NCBI RefSeq assembly: GCF_011044995.1
Contig: NZ_JAAKZW010000008.1
Span: forward strand, 21,205 to 85,204
Source: Streptomyces mesophilus
GTDB lineage: Bacteria; Actinomycetota; Actinomycetes; Streptomycetales; Streptomycetaceae
Direction of reading: 5' to 3'
Length of the DNA stretch: 64,000 nt
The notes under the pieces are model-generated. The model was not told where the DNA came from and made no database searches. It saw only the letters and a list, made by a program, of their open reading frames with translations. Shown here one piece after another: positions 46,487 to 57,488 of the stretch; the stretch's first letter is position 1, and every line of letters begins with the position of its first letter. The position numbers were made by a program, and so were the translations under genes.

Positions 46487-47667
46487 TTGAGCAGGTTGCG
46501 TTGGCTGACCGCGGGCGAGTCCCACGGCCCCGCACTCGTGGCGACCCTTGAGGGGCTGCCCGCGGGCGTCCCGATCACCACCGAGATGGTGGCGGACCAC
46601 CTGGCGAGGCGGCGGCTCGGCTATGGACGCGGCGCGCGGATGAAGTTCGAGCAGGACGCGATCACGTTCCTCGGCGGGGTGCGCCACGGTCTGTCGATGG
46701 GCTCCCCGGTCGCGATCATGGTGGGCAACACCGAGTGGCCCAAGTGGGAGCAGGTCATGTCGGCCGACCCGGTCGACCCCGAGATCCTCGACGGTCTCGC
46801 GCGCAACGCCCCGCTGACCCGTCCGCGTCCCGGCCACGCCGACCTCGCGGGCATGCAGAAGTACGGCTTCGACGAGGCACGTCCGATCCTGGAGCGCGCC
46901 TCGGCGCGCGAGACCGCGGCTCGTGTGGCGCTCGGTGCGGTCGCCCGGTCGTACCTCAAGGAGACCGCCGGCATCGAGATCGTCAGTCATGTCGTCGAAC
47001 TCGCCGCGGCGAAGGCCCCGTACGGCGTCTACCCGACCCCGGCCGATGTCGAGAAGCTCGACGCCGACCCGGTGCGCTGCCTCGACGCCGACGCGTCGAA
47101 GGCGATGGTCGCGGAGATCGACCAGGCCCACAAGGACGGCGACACCCTCGGCGGTGTGGTCGAGGTGCTCGCGTACGGCGTGCCCGTCGGGCTCGGCTCG
47201 CATGTGCACTGGGACCGGCGGCTCGACGCGCGGCTTGCCGCCGCGCTCATGGGCATCCAGGCCATCAAGGGCGTCGAGGTCGGCGACGGCTTCGATCTCG
47301 CGCGTGTACCCGGCTCGCAGGCGCACGACGAGATCGTGCAGACCGAGGACGGTGTGAAGCGTTCCTCCGGCCGCTCCGGCGGTACGGAGGGTGGTCTCAC
47401 CACCGGTGAACTCCTTCGCGTACGGGCCGCGATGAAGCCCATCGCGACCGTGCCGCGCGCGCTCGCCACCATCGACGTCGCCACCGGCGAGGCCGCGAAG
47501 GCGCACCACCAGCGCTCCGACGTGTGCGCCGTGCCCGCCGCCGGCATCGTGGCCGAGGCCATGGTCGCTCTGGTGCTCGCGGACGCGGTGGCCGAGAAGT
47601 TCGGCGGCGACAGCGTTCCCGAAACGCGGCGCAACGTGCAGTCGTACCTCGACAACCTGCAGATCCG

Positions 47668-47671
<4 letters not shown>
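46487..47671 (+). CDS. aroC: chorismate synthase
   Basis: A 394-residue flavin-dependent enzyme turning EPSP into chorismate. Its signatures are [24 protein letters not shown] near the start, [28 protein letters not shown] and [30 protein letters not shown]. It begins with TTG at 46487, supported by GAGGAG 6 bases upstream. The stop overlaps the aroK ATG, giving the coupled aroC-aroK-aroB operon. Confidence 0.95.
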
Positions 47672-49280
<1,609 letters not shown>

Positions 49281-49304
49281 TCAAGGCATTCGGGCACTTC
49301 TGTC

Positions 49305-49341
49305 CGCCCCCGGACGTTCACACAACGGCGGCCGGGGGCGG
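49305..49341 (+). terminator. hairpin after aroB
   Basis: CCGCCCCCGG (49305-49314) and CCGGGGGCGG (49332-49341) form a perfect 10-bp stem with a 17-base loop. Confidence 0.65.
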
Positions 49342-49475
49342 TACCGTTCCGTAGACCCTGTCGTCGGAAAAGCGTCCGGCGGCCGCGAGGAGACACCCTG
49401 GGACCCGACGCCGAGTTCCGCCCGACCAGGCGCCCGACCAGCGCCGGTCGCAGTTACGAGACGGAGTGGCACCGG

Positions 49476-50426
49476 ATGCAGCACGCAGTGGGCAACCCGC
49501 TGCCGCCGCCCCATCAGCCGGGGCATGGACCGGCCGGACCGCACCAGGTTCCGCCGGGGGCCGGATCGATGCCCCAGGGTTCCGTGACCCCGCCGGGGCC
49601 GCCGCCACCTGGATCCGTGCCGCCGCCCGGCCCCGTCGGACCGCCGCCGCCCGTGGTGGCGCCGCCTCCGGCCGGCCCGCCCGCGGCCACCTTCCACAAC
49701 GGTCCCGCGCCGCAGCCGGCACCGGCCCCGCAGCGCGCTCCCGCCCCGCACCAGCCTCTGCAGCAGGCGCCGCCGTCGCGTGACACGACCGGACATGTGC
49801 AGCTGCCGCCCGGCGGCCCTGTCGCCGTACCGAGTCCGCCGCAGGGCCAGGCGCCGGTCGACACCGGGGCGACAACGTTGGCCGTGCTCCTGATCGGTCC
49901 CGCCGGCGCCGGCAAGACCTCCGTCGCCAAGTACTGGGCCGAGCACCGCCGGGTGCCCACGGCGCACATCAGCCTCGACGACGTACGGGAATGGGTGCGC
50001 TCGGGGTTCGCCGACCCCCAGACCGGGTGGAACGACCACTCGGAGGCCCAGTACCGCCTCGCCCGCCGCACCTGCGGCTTCGCGGCGCGCAACTTCCTGG
50101 CCAACGGGATCTCCTGCATCCTCGACGACGCGGTCTTCCCCGACCGGCCGGTTGTCGGCCTCGGCGGCTGGAAGCGGCACGTGGGGCCCGGGCTGCTGCC
50201 CGTTGTCCTGCTGCCCGGCCTGGAGATCGTCCTGGAGCGCAATGCCCAGCGCAGCGGCAACCGGCGGCTCACGGACGAGGAAGTCGCCCGGATCCACGGC
50301 CGGATGGCCGGCTGGTACGGCTCGGGGCTGCCCATCATCGACAACTCGCACTATGACGTGCCGACCACGGCGCGGGTCCTGGACGAGGTCCTTGCCCGGT
50401 CGATAGCGAGCCCGCCGCAGTGGTGA
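49476..50426 (+). CDS. P-loop ATPase/kinase-like protein with proline-rich N-terminus
   Basis: Residues 1-130 are low complexity (Pro, Gly, Ala, Gln). From about 135 there is a compact AAA_33/zeta-toxin-like P-loop domain with Walker A LLIGPAGAGKTS and ISLDDVREWVRSGF, a pattern in which a small molecule or protein is phosphorylated. FLANGISCILDDAVFPDRP, LPGLEIVLERNAQRSGNRRL and a C-terminal YDVPTTARVLDEVLA follow. Function unknown. The ATG at 49476 has GGAG 9 bases upstream. The frame stays open upstream, where GAGGAG precedes a CTG at 49398; a CTG start would add 26 residues. It lies between aroB and the M24 peptidase gene. Confidence 0.75.
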   Translation: MQHAVGNPLPPPHQPGHGPAGPHQVPPGAGSMPQGSVTPPGPPPPGSVPPPGPVGPPPPVVAPPPAGPPAATFHNGPAPQPAPAPQRAPAPHQPLQQAPPSRDTTGHVQLPPGGPVAVPSPPQGQAPVDTGATTLAVLLIGPAGAGKTSVAKYWAEHRRVPTAHISLDDVREWVRSGFADPQTGWNDHSEAQYRLARRTCGFAARNFLANGISCILDDAVFPDRPVVGLGGWKRHVGPGLLPVVLLPGLEIVLERNAQRSGNRRLTDEEVARIHGRMAGWYGSGLPIIDNSHYDVPTTARVLDEVLARSIASPPQW

Positions 50427-50502
50427 GGGCCTGAGGGCTCCGCCTCCGGGCCCGTGGCGCCCGGTCGGACGCGCTGACCGGGCAGCCGCGCGCCATCGTT
50501 CG

Positions 50503-50508
50503 TACGCT
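50503..50508 (+). promoter_or_regulatory. -10 hexamer of likely leaderless transcript
   Basis: TACGCT lies 6 bases before the ATG at 50515 without any ribosome-binding site, closely resembling the arrangement at 33088. Confidence 0.4.
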
Positions 50509-50514
50509 CGGCTC

Positions 50515-51621
50515 ATGTCAGAGGTGTACGCGGCTCGCAGGGAGCGGCTGAGGGAACAGTGCACGGCCGGTGGCAGCGCCGCGGCCGTCGTGTCCCAGCC
50601 CGCCAACGTCCGTTATCTCGCGGGCGCTTCGCCCCGGGGAGCCGTGCTGCTGCTCGGCCCCCGCGAGGATCTGCTGCTCTGCAGCAAGGTGCCGACCGGG
50701 GAGCCCGTGGAAGGCAGGCCGGACGAGCACCTGAGGCTCCAGGTCCTCGGGGCCCCGGACGGTGACGCGGTCGTCGCCGCCGCCGACCTCGCCGCGGCCG
50801 CGGGCGCCGAGTCGCTCGCCGTCGAGGAACACCATCTGACGGTCGCCCGCCACCGTGCGCTCACCTCCGTCGCGCCCCGGCTGCGCCTGGCCGACCTGGG
50901 GTGCGCGGTCGAGCAGCTGCGCCTCGTCAAGGACGACGAGGAGATCTCGTATCTCCGTATCGCCTCGGAGATCACCGACCAGGCGCTCGGCGAACTCCTC
51001 GAATCGATCCTCGTGGGACGCACCGAACGCCATCTGGCCCTCGAACTCGAGCGCCGCCTCGTCGACCACGGAGCCGACGGCCCGGCGTTCGCCACCTCCG
51101 TCGGCACCGGGCCGAACTCGGGGCGCGGCGGCCACCGCCCGTCCGACCGCAGGGTCGAGGAGGGCGATTTCCTCTCCGTCTGCCTCGGCGCCAACTATCG
51201 GGGCTACCGCTGCGAGATCGGCCGCACCTTCGTCATCGGTACGTCTCCGGCCGACTGGCAGATCGAGTTGTACGACCTGGTTTTCGCTGCGCAGCGGGCC
51301 GGGCGAGAGGCCCTCGCACCCGGTGTGGCCTACCGCGATGTGGACCATGCGGCCCGGCAGGTACTGGACTCCGCCGGGTACGCGGAACAGCTCCCCGCGC
51401 TCACCGGACACGGCGTCGGGCTCGAAATCGGAGAGGACCCGAAGTTGGCCCCCACGGCCATGGGTAAACTGGACGCTTGCGTGCCGGTCACCGTCGAACC
51501 AGGGGTACACCTCCCGGGACGGGGTGGTGTCCGGATCGATGACACGCTCGTCGTGCGCCCCGAGGCGGACGGCGGACCCGAGCTACTCACCATTACGACC
51601 AAGGAGCTGCTCGCGCTGTAG
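50515..51621 (+). CDS. M24-family aminopeptidase P-like protein with altered metal site
   Basis: A 368-residue pita-bread-fold protein with a creatinase N-terminal domain ([27 protein letters not shown]) and an M24 domain. It occupies the conserved pepQ position just upstream of efp. The dinuclear metal ligands are altered: the first Asp is Cys223 (SVCLGA), the second Asp is Glu234 (CEIGRTF), His299 (GHGVGLE) and Glu328 (VEPGVHLPG) are kept, and the last Glu is Asp342 ([10 protein letters not shown]). It may therefore bind one metal, use a different metal, or be a non-catalytic pseudo-enzyme. Annotation as Xaa-Pro peptidase would be by fold only. Confidence 0.85.
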   Translation: MSEVYAARRERLREQCTAGGSAAAVVSQPANVRYLAGASPRGAVLLLGPREDLLLCSKVPTGEPVEGRPDEHLRLQVLGAPDGDAVVAAADLAAAAGAESLAVEEHHLTVARHRALTSVAPRLRLADLGCAVEQLRLVKDDEEISYLRIASEITDQALGELLESILVGRTERHLALELERRLVDHGADGPAFATSVGTGPNSGRGGHRPSDRRVEEGDFLSVCLGANYRGYRCEIGRTFVIGTSPADWQIELYDLVFAAQRAGREALAPGVAYRDVDHAARQVLDSAGYAEQLPALTGHGVGLEIGEDPKLAPTAMGKLDACVPVTVEPGVHLPGRGGVRIDDTLVVRPEADGGPELLTITTKELLAL

Positions 51622-51670
51622 CGCGGCGTGCCCTTGGTCCCACCCAGTCCAGTCCAGGAGATCCGCAACC

Positions 51671-52237
51671 GTGGCTTCCACGAACGACCTCAAGAACGGC
51701 ATGGTGCTCAAGCTCGACGGGGGCCAGCTCTGGTCCGTCGTCGAGTTCCAGCACGTCAAGCCCGGCAAGGGCCCGGCCTTCGTGCGCACCAAGCTCAAGA
51801 ACGTGATGTCCGGCAAGGTCGTCGACAAGACGTTCAACGCCGGCGTGAAGGTCGAGACGGCCACCATCGACAAGCGCGACATGCAGTTCTCCTACATGGA
51901 CGGCGAGTACTTCGTCTTCATGGACATGGAGACCTACGACCAGCTGCACGTCGACAAGAAGGCTGTCGGCGACGCCGCCAACTTCCTGATCGAGGGCTTC
52001 ACCGCCTCCGTCGCGCAGCACGAGGGCTCGGTGCTCTTCGTCGAGCTGCCGGCCGCCGTCGAGCTCGTCATCCAGGAGACCGAGCCGGGCGTCCAGGGCG
52101 ACCGCTCCACCGGTGGCACCAAGCCGGCGACGCTGGAGACCGGTCACCAGATCCAGGTCCCGCTGTTCATCACCACGGGCGAGAAGATCAAGGTCGACAC
52201 CCGTGACAGCGGCTACCTCGGCCGGGTGAACAGCTAA
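51671..52237 (+). CDS. efp: translation elongation factor P
   Basis: A 188-residue three-domain factor that rescues ribosomes stalled at polyproline. The KOW-like N-terminal domain has [38 protein letters not shown] with the loop Lys33 in PGKGPAF. The C-terminal OB domain ends [33 protein letters not shown]. The GTG at 51671 follows AGGAGA by about 9 bases. Polyproline-containing proteins are encoded nearby (for example the ATPase at 49476), so its clients are close at hand. Confidence 0.96.
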   Translation: MASTNDLKNGMVLKLDGGQLWSVVEFQHVKPGKGPAFVRTKLKNVMSGKVVDKTFNAGVKVETATIDKRDMQFSYMDGEYFVFMDMETYDQLHVDKKAVGDAANFLIEGFTASVAQHEGSVLFVELPAAVELVIQETEPGVQGDRSTGGTKPATLETGHQIQVPLFITTGEKIKVDTRDSGYLGRVNS

Positions 52238-52239
52238 CC

Positions 52240-52674
52240 GTGGCTGCCCGTAATACGGCTCGTAAGCGCGCCTTCCAGATCCTCTTCGAGGCCGACCAGC
52301 GCGATGCCTCCGTGCCCACGGTCCTCGCGGACTGGATCCGGCTCTCCAGGTCGGACACGCGGCAGCCGCCCGTCAGCGAGTACACGATGGAGCTCATCGA
52401 GGGATACGTGCAGCATGCCGCGCGTATCGACGAGCTGATCGCCCAGTACTCCGTCGGCTGGACGCTCGACCGCATGCCCGCCGTGGACCGCAACATCCTG
52501 CGGCTCGGTGCCTATGAGCTGGTCTGGGTCGACGGGACGCCGGACGCCGTCGTGCTCGACGAGGCCGTGCAGCTCGCCAAGGAGTTCTCCACGGACGAGT
52601 CGCCGTCCTTCATCAACGGCCTCCTGGGCCGCCTGAAGGACCTCAAGCCGTCTCTGCGCCGGGACGAGGCGTAG
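52240..52674 (+). CDS. nusB: transcription antitermination factor NusB
   Basis: A 144-residue all-helical RNA-binding protein that acts with NusE (S10) in rRNA antitermination. NTARKRAFQILFEADQRD is the arginine-rich RNA-binding start, and VGWTLDRMPAVDRNILRLGAYELVW plus DEAVQLAKEFSTDESPSFINGLLGRL are the family signatures. GTG lies 2 bases after the efp stop without a strong ribosome-binding site, so it depends on coupling with efp. A strong terminator follows. Confidence 0.95.
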   Translation: MAARNTARKRAFQILFEADQRDASVPTVLADWIRLSRSDTRQPPVSEYTMELIEGYVQHAARIDELIAQYSVGWTLDRMPAVDRNILRLGAYELVWVDGTPDAVVLDEAVQLAKEFSTDESPSFINGLLGRLKDLKPSLRRDEA

Positions 52675-52693
52675 TCCTCTACCGGTCGGCACA

Positions 52694-52732
52694 CGAAAGG
52701 CCCGCGACGCTTGCTGCGTCGCGGGCCTTTCG
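52694..52732. terminator. bidirectional terminator after nusB
   Basis: A perfect 17-bp stem (52694-52710 with 52716-52732) containing CGAAAGGCCCGCGACGC with a TTGCT loop and T-runs on both strands lies between nusB and the convergent receiver-like gene. Confidence 0.88.
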
Positions 52733-52740
52733 CGCTGCTG

Positions 52741-53070
52741 TCAGGCCGCCGTCCGGCGCACGCGGTAGTTCCAGCGGGTGAGCGAGCGGACGACGGTTTC
52801 GGCGCCGATGGGGTTGGCGCTGTGCACGAAGACCGTTCCGATGCGGAAGGGGCGGCCGCTGAAGGCTGCCTCCTCCAAGAGGGTCACGACGGGCATGATG
52901 CTGTCCTCGCCGCCGAGATCGTGGTCGAGCCACAGCTCGTCGATGTAGGTGTCGCGGTGCTCACGCAGGAGCTCGACGCCTTCGCGGCTGGTCCGGGCGA
53001 TGCGGGTCGCGTGCGGGAGCGGGCGGAGGTCGTCGATGCCGAGGATGACGGGCGCCGGGTCGTGCGTCAC
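52741..53070 (-). CDS. small receiver-like protein (cREC_REC type)
   Basis: A 109-residue single-domain protein. VILGIDDLRPLPHA at the start and IDELWLDHDLGGEDSIMPVVTLLEEAAF resemble the acidic pocket and phosphoacceptor loop of receiver domains, and VFVHSANPIGAETVVRSLTRW closes the fold. This looks like the small cyclic-phosphate-processing receiver-like family, as far as I can recall; no output domain is attached. GTG at 53070 is chosen as it begins the conserved fold; its ribosome-binding site is weak. It lies downstream of bldD on the same strand but beyond a terminator. Confidence 0.62.
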   Translation of the reverse strand: MTHDPAPVILGIDDLRPLPHATRIARTSREGVELLREHRDTYIDELWLDHDLGGEDSIMPVVTLLEEAAFSGRPFRIGTVFVHSANPIGAETVVRSLTRWNYRVRRTAA

Positions 53071-53185
53071 GCGCTCATCATCACAGTGCCGCCGCTGCGA
53101 ACACCAGCCGATAACAGGTGCCTTGGCGTACCAAGCTCTGGCCAAGGGGGTGTGGGGGTGGCGGGGAGTTCAGGCCAACGAAAAG

Positions 53186-53221
53186 CCGCCTGGGCGGGAC
53201 CGGTTGGTCCCGCCCAGGCGG
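53186..53221 (-). terminator. intrinsic terminator of bldD
   Basis: A perfect 16-bp GC-rich stem (53186-53201 with 53206-53221) with a GGTT loop. Read on the minus strand it is followed by TTTT (AAAA at 53181-53184), 20 bases past the bldD stop. Confidence 0.88.
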
Positions 53222-53240
53222 TACGTTTCTGCAGAGAGGC

Positions 53241-53741
53241 TCAGGCCTCTTCGTGGGCCACCGCGCGGCGGGCGTCGGCGTCCAGGACGCCCCAGCTGAT
53301 GAGCTGCTCGGTGAGGACCGAGGGCGACTGGTCGTAGATCACGGCGAGGGTGCGCAGGTCGTCCTGACGGATCGAGAGGACCTTGCCGTTGTAGTCGCCG
53401 CGCTGCGACTGGATGGTCGCGGCATAGCGCTGCAGCGGTCCGGCCTTCTCCTGCGGGACGTGCGCGAGGCGCTCGAGGTCAAGGACCAGCTTCGGCGGCG
53501 GCTCGGCGGCGCCACCGGGGGTCGTGCCCGGAAGGAGCTCCTGCACCGGCACCCCGTAGAAGTCGGCCAGCTCGGCCAGGCGCTGCACCGTCACGGCGCG
53601 GTCGCCACGCTCGTAGGACCCGACCACGACCGCCTTCCAGCGTCCCTGGGACTTCTCCTCCACACCGTGGAGGGAGAGGCCCTGCTGGGTGCGGATCGCT
53701 CGAAGCTTGGCCCCGAGCTGTTTGGCGTATTCGCTGGACAT
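53241..53741 (-). CDS. bldD: developmental master regulator BldD
   Basis: A 166-residue Streptomyces regulator that represses sporulation genes during vegetative growth when bound to tetrameric cyclic-di-GMP. The N-terminal helix-turn-helix is KLRAIRTQQGLSLHGVEEKSQGRWKAVVVGSYERGDRAVTVQRLAELADFYGV. The C-terminal domain has the c-di-GMP signature RGD (114-116) and RQDD (125-128), both intact. The sequence is nearly that of S. coelicolor BldD as I remember it. ATG at 53741 is used; the in-frame extension to 53780 is not conserved. A consensus BldD box lies 71 bases upstream, which fits known autorepression. Confidence 0.97.
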   Translation of the reverse strand: MSSEYAKQLGAKLRAIRTQQGLSLHGVEEKSQGRWKAVVVGSYERGDRAVTVQRLAELADFYGVPVQELLPGTTPGGAAEPPPKLVLDLERLAHVPQEKAGPLQRYAATIQSQRGDYNGKVLSIRQDDLRTLAVIYDQSPSVLTEQLISWGVLDADARRAVAHEEA

Positions 53742-53811
53742 ATAGCTCCCGGACACCGATTCGATCTGCGGCCGGTCCAAGCCTGCCGCATGGCTGGTAA
53801 CTCACTGTGAG

Positions 53812-53826
53812 GTTACGCAGCGTTAC
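53812..53826. promoter_or_regulatory. BldD box
   Basis: GTTACGCAGCGTTAC fits the BldD consensus nTnACnC(A/T)GnGTnAn at every fixed position. It lies 71-85 bases upstream of the bldD ATG; a weaker dyad CTCAC-T-GTGAG is adjacent at 53801-53811. It is in the divergent gap with pyrR. Confidence 0.8.
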
Positions 53827-53925
53827 GTCCATGCGTCAAGCCGAAAGGTCCGGACCGCCCCTTCGGAGGGGGTGTGATCTGGGCTGTTGCCAGGTGCTGG
53901 TAACGTGGTGGGCGCAATTAAGACG

Positions 53926-54548
<623 letters not shown>

Positions 54549-54652
54549 CACCCCGCGGTCCTTTTCCGGACCGTTGTGTGCTTCCGCACGCCCGCATGCC
54601 CGTGAATCCGGGGAGACCCGGACCTTCTGAACTGCCTTACGGAGCCTTCCAG

Positions 54653-55639
54653 ATGATGCGTCACCTCATCTCGGCCGCCGATCTCACCCGCGACGAAGCC
54701 GTCCTGATCCTCGACACCGCCGAGGAGATGGCCCGCGTCGCGGACCGGCCGATCAAGAAGCTGCCCGCGCTGCGCGGACGGACGATCTGCAACCTGTTCT
54801 TCGAGGACTCGACCCGTACGCGGATCTCCTTCGAGGCCGCCGAGAAGCGGCTCTCCGCGGACGTCATCAACTTCGCGGCCAAGGGTTCTTCGGTGTCCAA
54901 GGGCGAGTCCCTCAAGGACACCGCCCAGACCCTCGAGGCGATGGGCGTCGACGCCGTCGTCATCCGGCACGGCGCCTCCGGCGCCCCGTACCGCCTGGCG
55001 AACTCCGGCTGGATCGACGCCCCCGTCATCAACGCCGGTGACGGCACCCACCAGCACCCCACCCAGGCGCTGCTCGACGCCTTCACCATGCGGCGCCGGC
55101 TGCTCGGCCCCGACGCGGGCATCGGCCAGGACCTGTCCGGCAAGCGGATCACGGTCGTCGGCGACATCCTGCACAGCCGTGTGGCCCGCTCCAACGTGGA
55201 TCTGCTGCACACCCTGGGCGCCCAGGTGACCCTGGTCGCGCCGCCCACGCTGCTGCCCGTCGGCATGGACTCCTGGCCCTGCGACGTCTCGTACGACCTG
55301 GACAGCACGCTGCCGAAGAGCGACGCCGTGATGATGCTGCGCGTCCAGCGCGAGCGCATGAACGCCGCCTTCTTCCCGACCGAGCGCGAGTACAGCCGCC
55401 GCTACGGCCTGGACGGCGACCGCATGGCGAAGATGCCGGAGCACGCGATCGTGATGCACCCCGGCCCGATGGTCCGCGGCATGGAGATCACCGCCGAGGT
55501 GGCCGACTCCCCGCGCTGCACCGTCATCGAACAGGTCGCCAACGGCGTGCACACGCGCATGGCGGTCCTCTATCTGCTTCTGGGCGGCAATGAGCCCGCC
55601 GTCTCCCACGCCCGGCCCGTCGAATCGGAGAGCAAGTAA
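54653..55639 (+). CDS. pyrB: aspartate carbamoyltransferase catalytic subunit
   Basis: A 328-residue enzyme making N-carbamoyl-aspartate. [21 protein letters not shown] is the carbamoyl-phosphate loop, [15 protein letters not shown] the second carbamoyl-phosphate block, [13 protein letters not shown] and MLRVQRERM the aspartate domain. No regulatory chain gene (pyrI) is present, as in other Gram-positives. ATG at 54653 (or 54656) has GGAG 8 bases upstream; in-frame upstream starts precede unconserved sequence. Confidence 0.96.
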   Translation: MMRHLISAADLTRDEAVLILDTAEEMARVADRPIKKLPALRGRTICNLFFEDSTRTRISFEAAEKRLSADVINFAAKGSSVSKGESLKDTAQTLEAMGVDAVVIRHGASGAPYRLANSGWIDAPVINAGDGTHQHPTQALLDAFTMRRRLLGPDAGIGQDLSGKRITVVGDILHSRVARSNVDLLHTLGAQVTLVAPPTLLPVGMDSWPCDVSYDLDSTLPKSDAVMMLRVQRERMNAAFFPTEREYSRRYGLDGDRMAKMPEHAIVMHPGPMVRGMEITAEVADSPRCTVIEQVANGVHTRMAVLYLLLGGNEPAVSHARPVESESK

Positions 55640-55641
55640 CC

Positions 55642-56928
55642 ATGAGCAAGATCCTTATCCGTGGCGCGAAGGTCCTGGGCGGCGAAGCGCAGGACGTCCT
55701 GATCGACGGCGAGACCATCGAGGCGGTCGGCACCGGGCTGAGTGCCGAAGGCGCGACGGTCGTCGAGGCCGACGGCAAAGTGCTCCTGCCGGGTCTCGTC
55801 GACCTGCACACCCACCTGCGCGAGCCCGGCCGTGAGGACTCCGAGACGGTCCTGACCGGCACCAAGGCCGCCGCACGCGGCGGCTGGACCGCCGTGCACG
55901 CGATGGCCAACACCTTCCCCGTCGCCGACACCGCCGGTGTCGTCGAGCAGGTCTGGCGGCTCGGCCGCGAGTCCGGCTACTGCGATGTGCAGCCCGTCGG
56001 CGCCGTCACCGTGGGCCTGGAGGGCAAGCAGCTCGCCGAGCTCGGTGCGATGCACGAGTCCGCGGCCGGTGTCGTGGTCTTCTCCGACGACGGCAAGTGC
56101 GTGGACGACGCCGTGATCATGCGGCGCGCCCTGGAGTACGTGAAGGCCTTCGACGGTGTCGTCGCGCAGCACGCCCAGGAGCCCCGCCTCACCGAGGGCG
56201 CCCAGATGAACGAGGGCGTCGTCTCCGCCGAGCTGGGTCTGGGCGGCTGGCCGGCCGTCGCCGAGGAGTCGATCATCGCCCGCGATGTGCTGCTCGCCGA
56301 GCACGTCGGCTCCCGGGTGCACATCTGCCACCTGTCGACCGCCGGGTCCGTCGAGATCGTCCGCTGGGCCAAGTCCCGCGGTATCGACGTCACCGCCGAG
56401 GTCACCCCGCACCACCTGCTCCTCACGGACGAGATGGTGCGTACGTACAACCCGGTCTACAAGGTCAACCCGCCGCTGCGCACCGAGAACGACGTGATGG
56501 CGCTGCGCGAGGCCCTGGCCGACGGCACGATCGACATCGTCGCCACCGACCACGCCCCGCACCCGCACGAGGACAAGGACTGCGAGTGGGCCGCGGCCGC
56601 CATGGGCATGGTGGGCCTGGAGACCGCGCTGTCCGTGATCCAGCACACGATGGTCGACACCGGGCTGCTCGACTGGGCGGGCGTCGCCCAGCGCATGTCC
56701 GTGAACCCCGCGAGCATCGGCCGACTGACCGGCCATGGACGTCCCGTCTCGGCAGGTGAGCCGGCCAACCTCACGCTGGTCGACCCGGCATACCGTGGTC
56801 CGGTGGACTCCGCGGAATTCGCCTCCCGCAGCCGCAACACCCCGTACGAGGGTCTCGAGCTGCCCGGGCGCGTCACCCACACCTTCCTGCGGGGCCGCGC
56901 GACGGTCATCGACGGGAAGCTGGCGTGA
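55642..56928 (+). CDS. pyrC: dihydroorotase
   Basis: A 428-residue class I amidohydrolase closing carbamoyl-aspartate to dihydroorotate. VDLHTHLREPGREDSETVLTGTKAAARGGWTAV has the HxH zinc pair and the substrate Arg. RVHICHLSTAGSVEIV and VTAEVTPHHLLLTDE give two further His, and DIVATDHAPHPHEDK the catalytic Asp. It begins 2 bases after pyrB and its stop overlaps the next gene. Confidence 0.95.
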   Translation: MSKILIRGAKVLGGEAQDVLIDGETIEAVGTGLSAEGATVVEADGKVLLPGLVDLHTHLREPGREDSETVLTGTKAAARGGWTAVHAMANTFPVADTAGVVEQVWRLGRESGYCDVQPVGAVTVGLEGKQLAELGAMHESAAGVVVFSDDGKCVDDAVIMRRALEYVKAFDGVVAQHAQEPRLTEGAQMNEGVVSAELGLGGWPAVAEESIIARDVLLAEHVGSRVHICHLSTAGSVEIVRWAKSRGIDVTAEVTPHHLLLTDEMVRTYNPVYKVNPPLRTENDVMALREALADGTIDIVATDHAPHPHEDKDCEWAAAAMGMVGLETALSVIQHTMVDTGLLDWAGVAQRMSVNPASIGRLTGHGRPVSAGEPANLTLVDPAYRGPVDSAEFASRSRNTPYEGLELPGRVTHTFLRGRATVIDGKLA

Positions 56929-57488
56929 GCACACTGATCACTTTTGCCGCTGAGCAGAAGTCTGCCGAGGTCACCGACTGGGCCGCACGGATCGGCTGGG
57001 TCGTCGGACTCCTGCTCTTCGTGGCGCTCCTCTACTGGCTGATGCGCCAGGGCTGGAAGTGGCGCGGCACGCTGCAGAGCGATCTGCCCGAGCTGCCCAC
57101 CGCGCCCGATCAGGCAGGTCCGGCGAAACTTGAGCTGAGCGGCCGGTACCACGCGTCCACCACGGCCGGGCAGTGGCTCGACCGGATCGTGGCCCACGGT
57201 CTCGGCACGCGCAGCCGTGTCGAGCTCACGCTCACGGACGCCGGTCTGGAGGTCGTACGCCCTGGAGCACAGGACTTCTTCATCCCGGCCGCATCCCTGC
57301 GCGAGGCCCGGCTCGACAAGGGCATCGCGGGCAAGGTGCTCGCCGAGGGCGGCCTCCTGGTCGTCACCTGGGCGCACGGCGACAAGCTCCTCGACTCGGG
57401 CTTCCGCTCCGACCACGCCGCCGAGCACGCGGCCTGGGTCGAAGCCATCAACTCCATGACCACCACCAGCACGGAAGGCGCACGATGA
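56925..57488 (+). CDS. PH-like domain membrane protein within the pyr operon
   Basis: A 187-residue protein with one N-terminal membrane helix ([28 protein letters not shown]), a short linker and a compact beta-rich domain ([88 protein letters not shown]) that resembles a PH-like fold. The GTG overlaps the pyrC stop and its stop overlaps the carA start, so it is translated as part of the pathway operon. Its role is unknown; it could tether or regulate the carbamoyl-phosphate enzymes, but nothing in the sequence proves it. Confidence 0.82.
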   Translation: MSTLITFAAEQKSAEVTDWAARIGWVVGLLLFVALLYWLMRQGWKWRGTLQSDLPELPTAPDQAGPAKLELSGRYHASTTAGQWLDRIVAHGLGTRSRVELTLTDAGLEVVRPGAQDFFIPAASLREARLDKGIAGKVLAEGGLLVVTWAHGDKLLDSGFRSDHAAEHAAWVEAINSMTTTSTEGAR

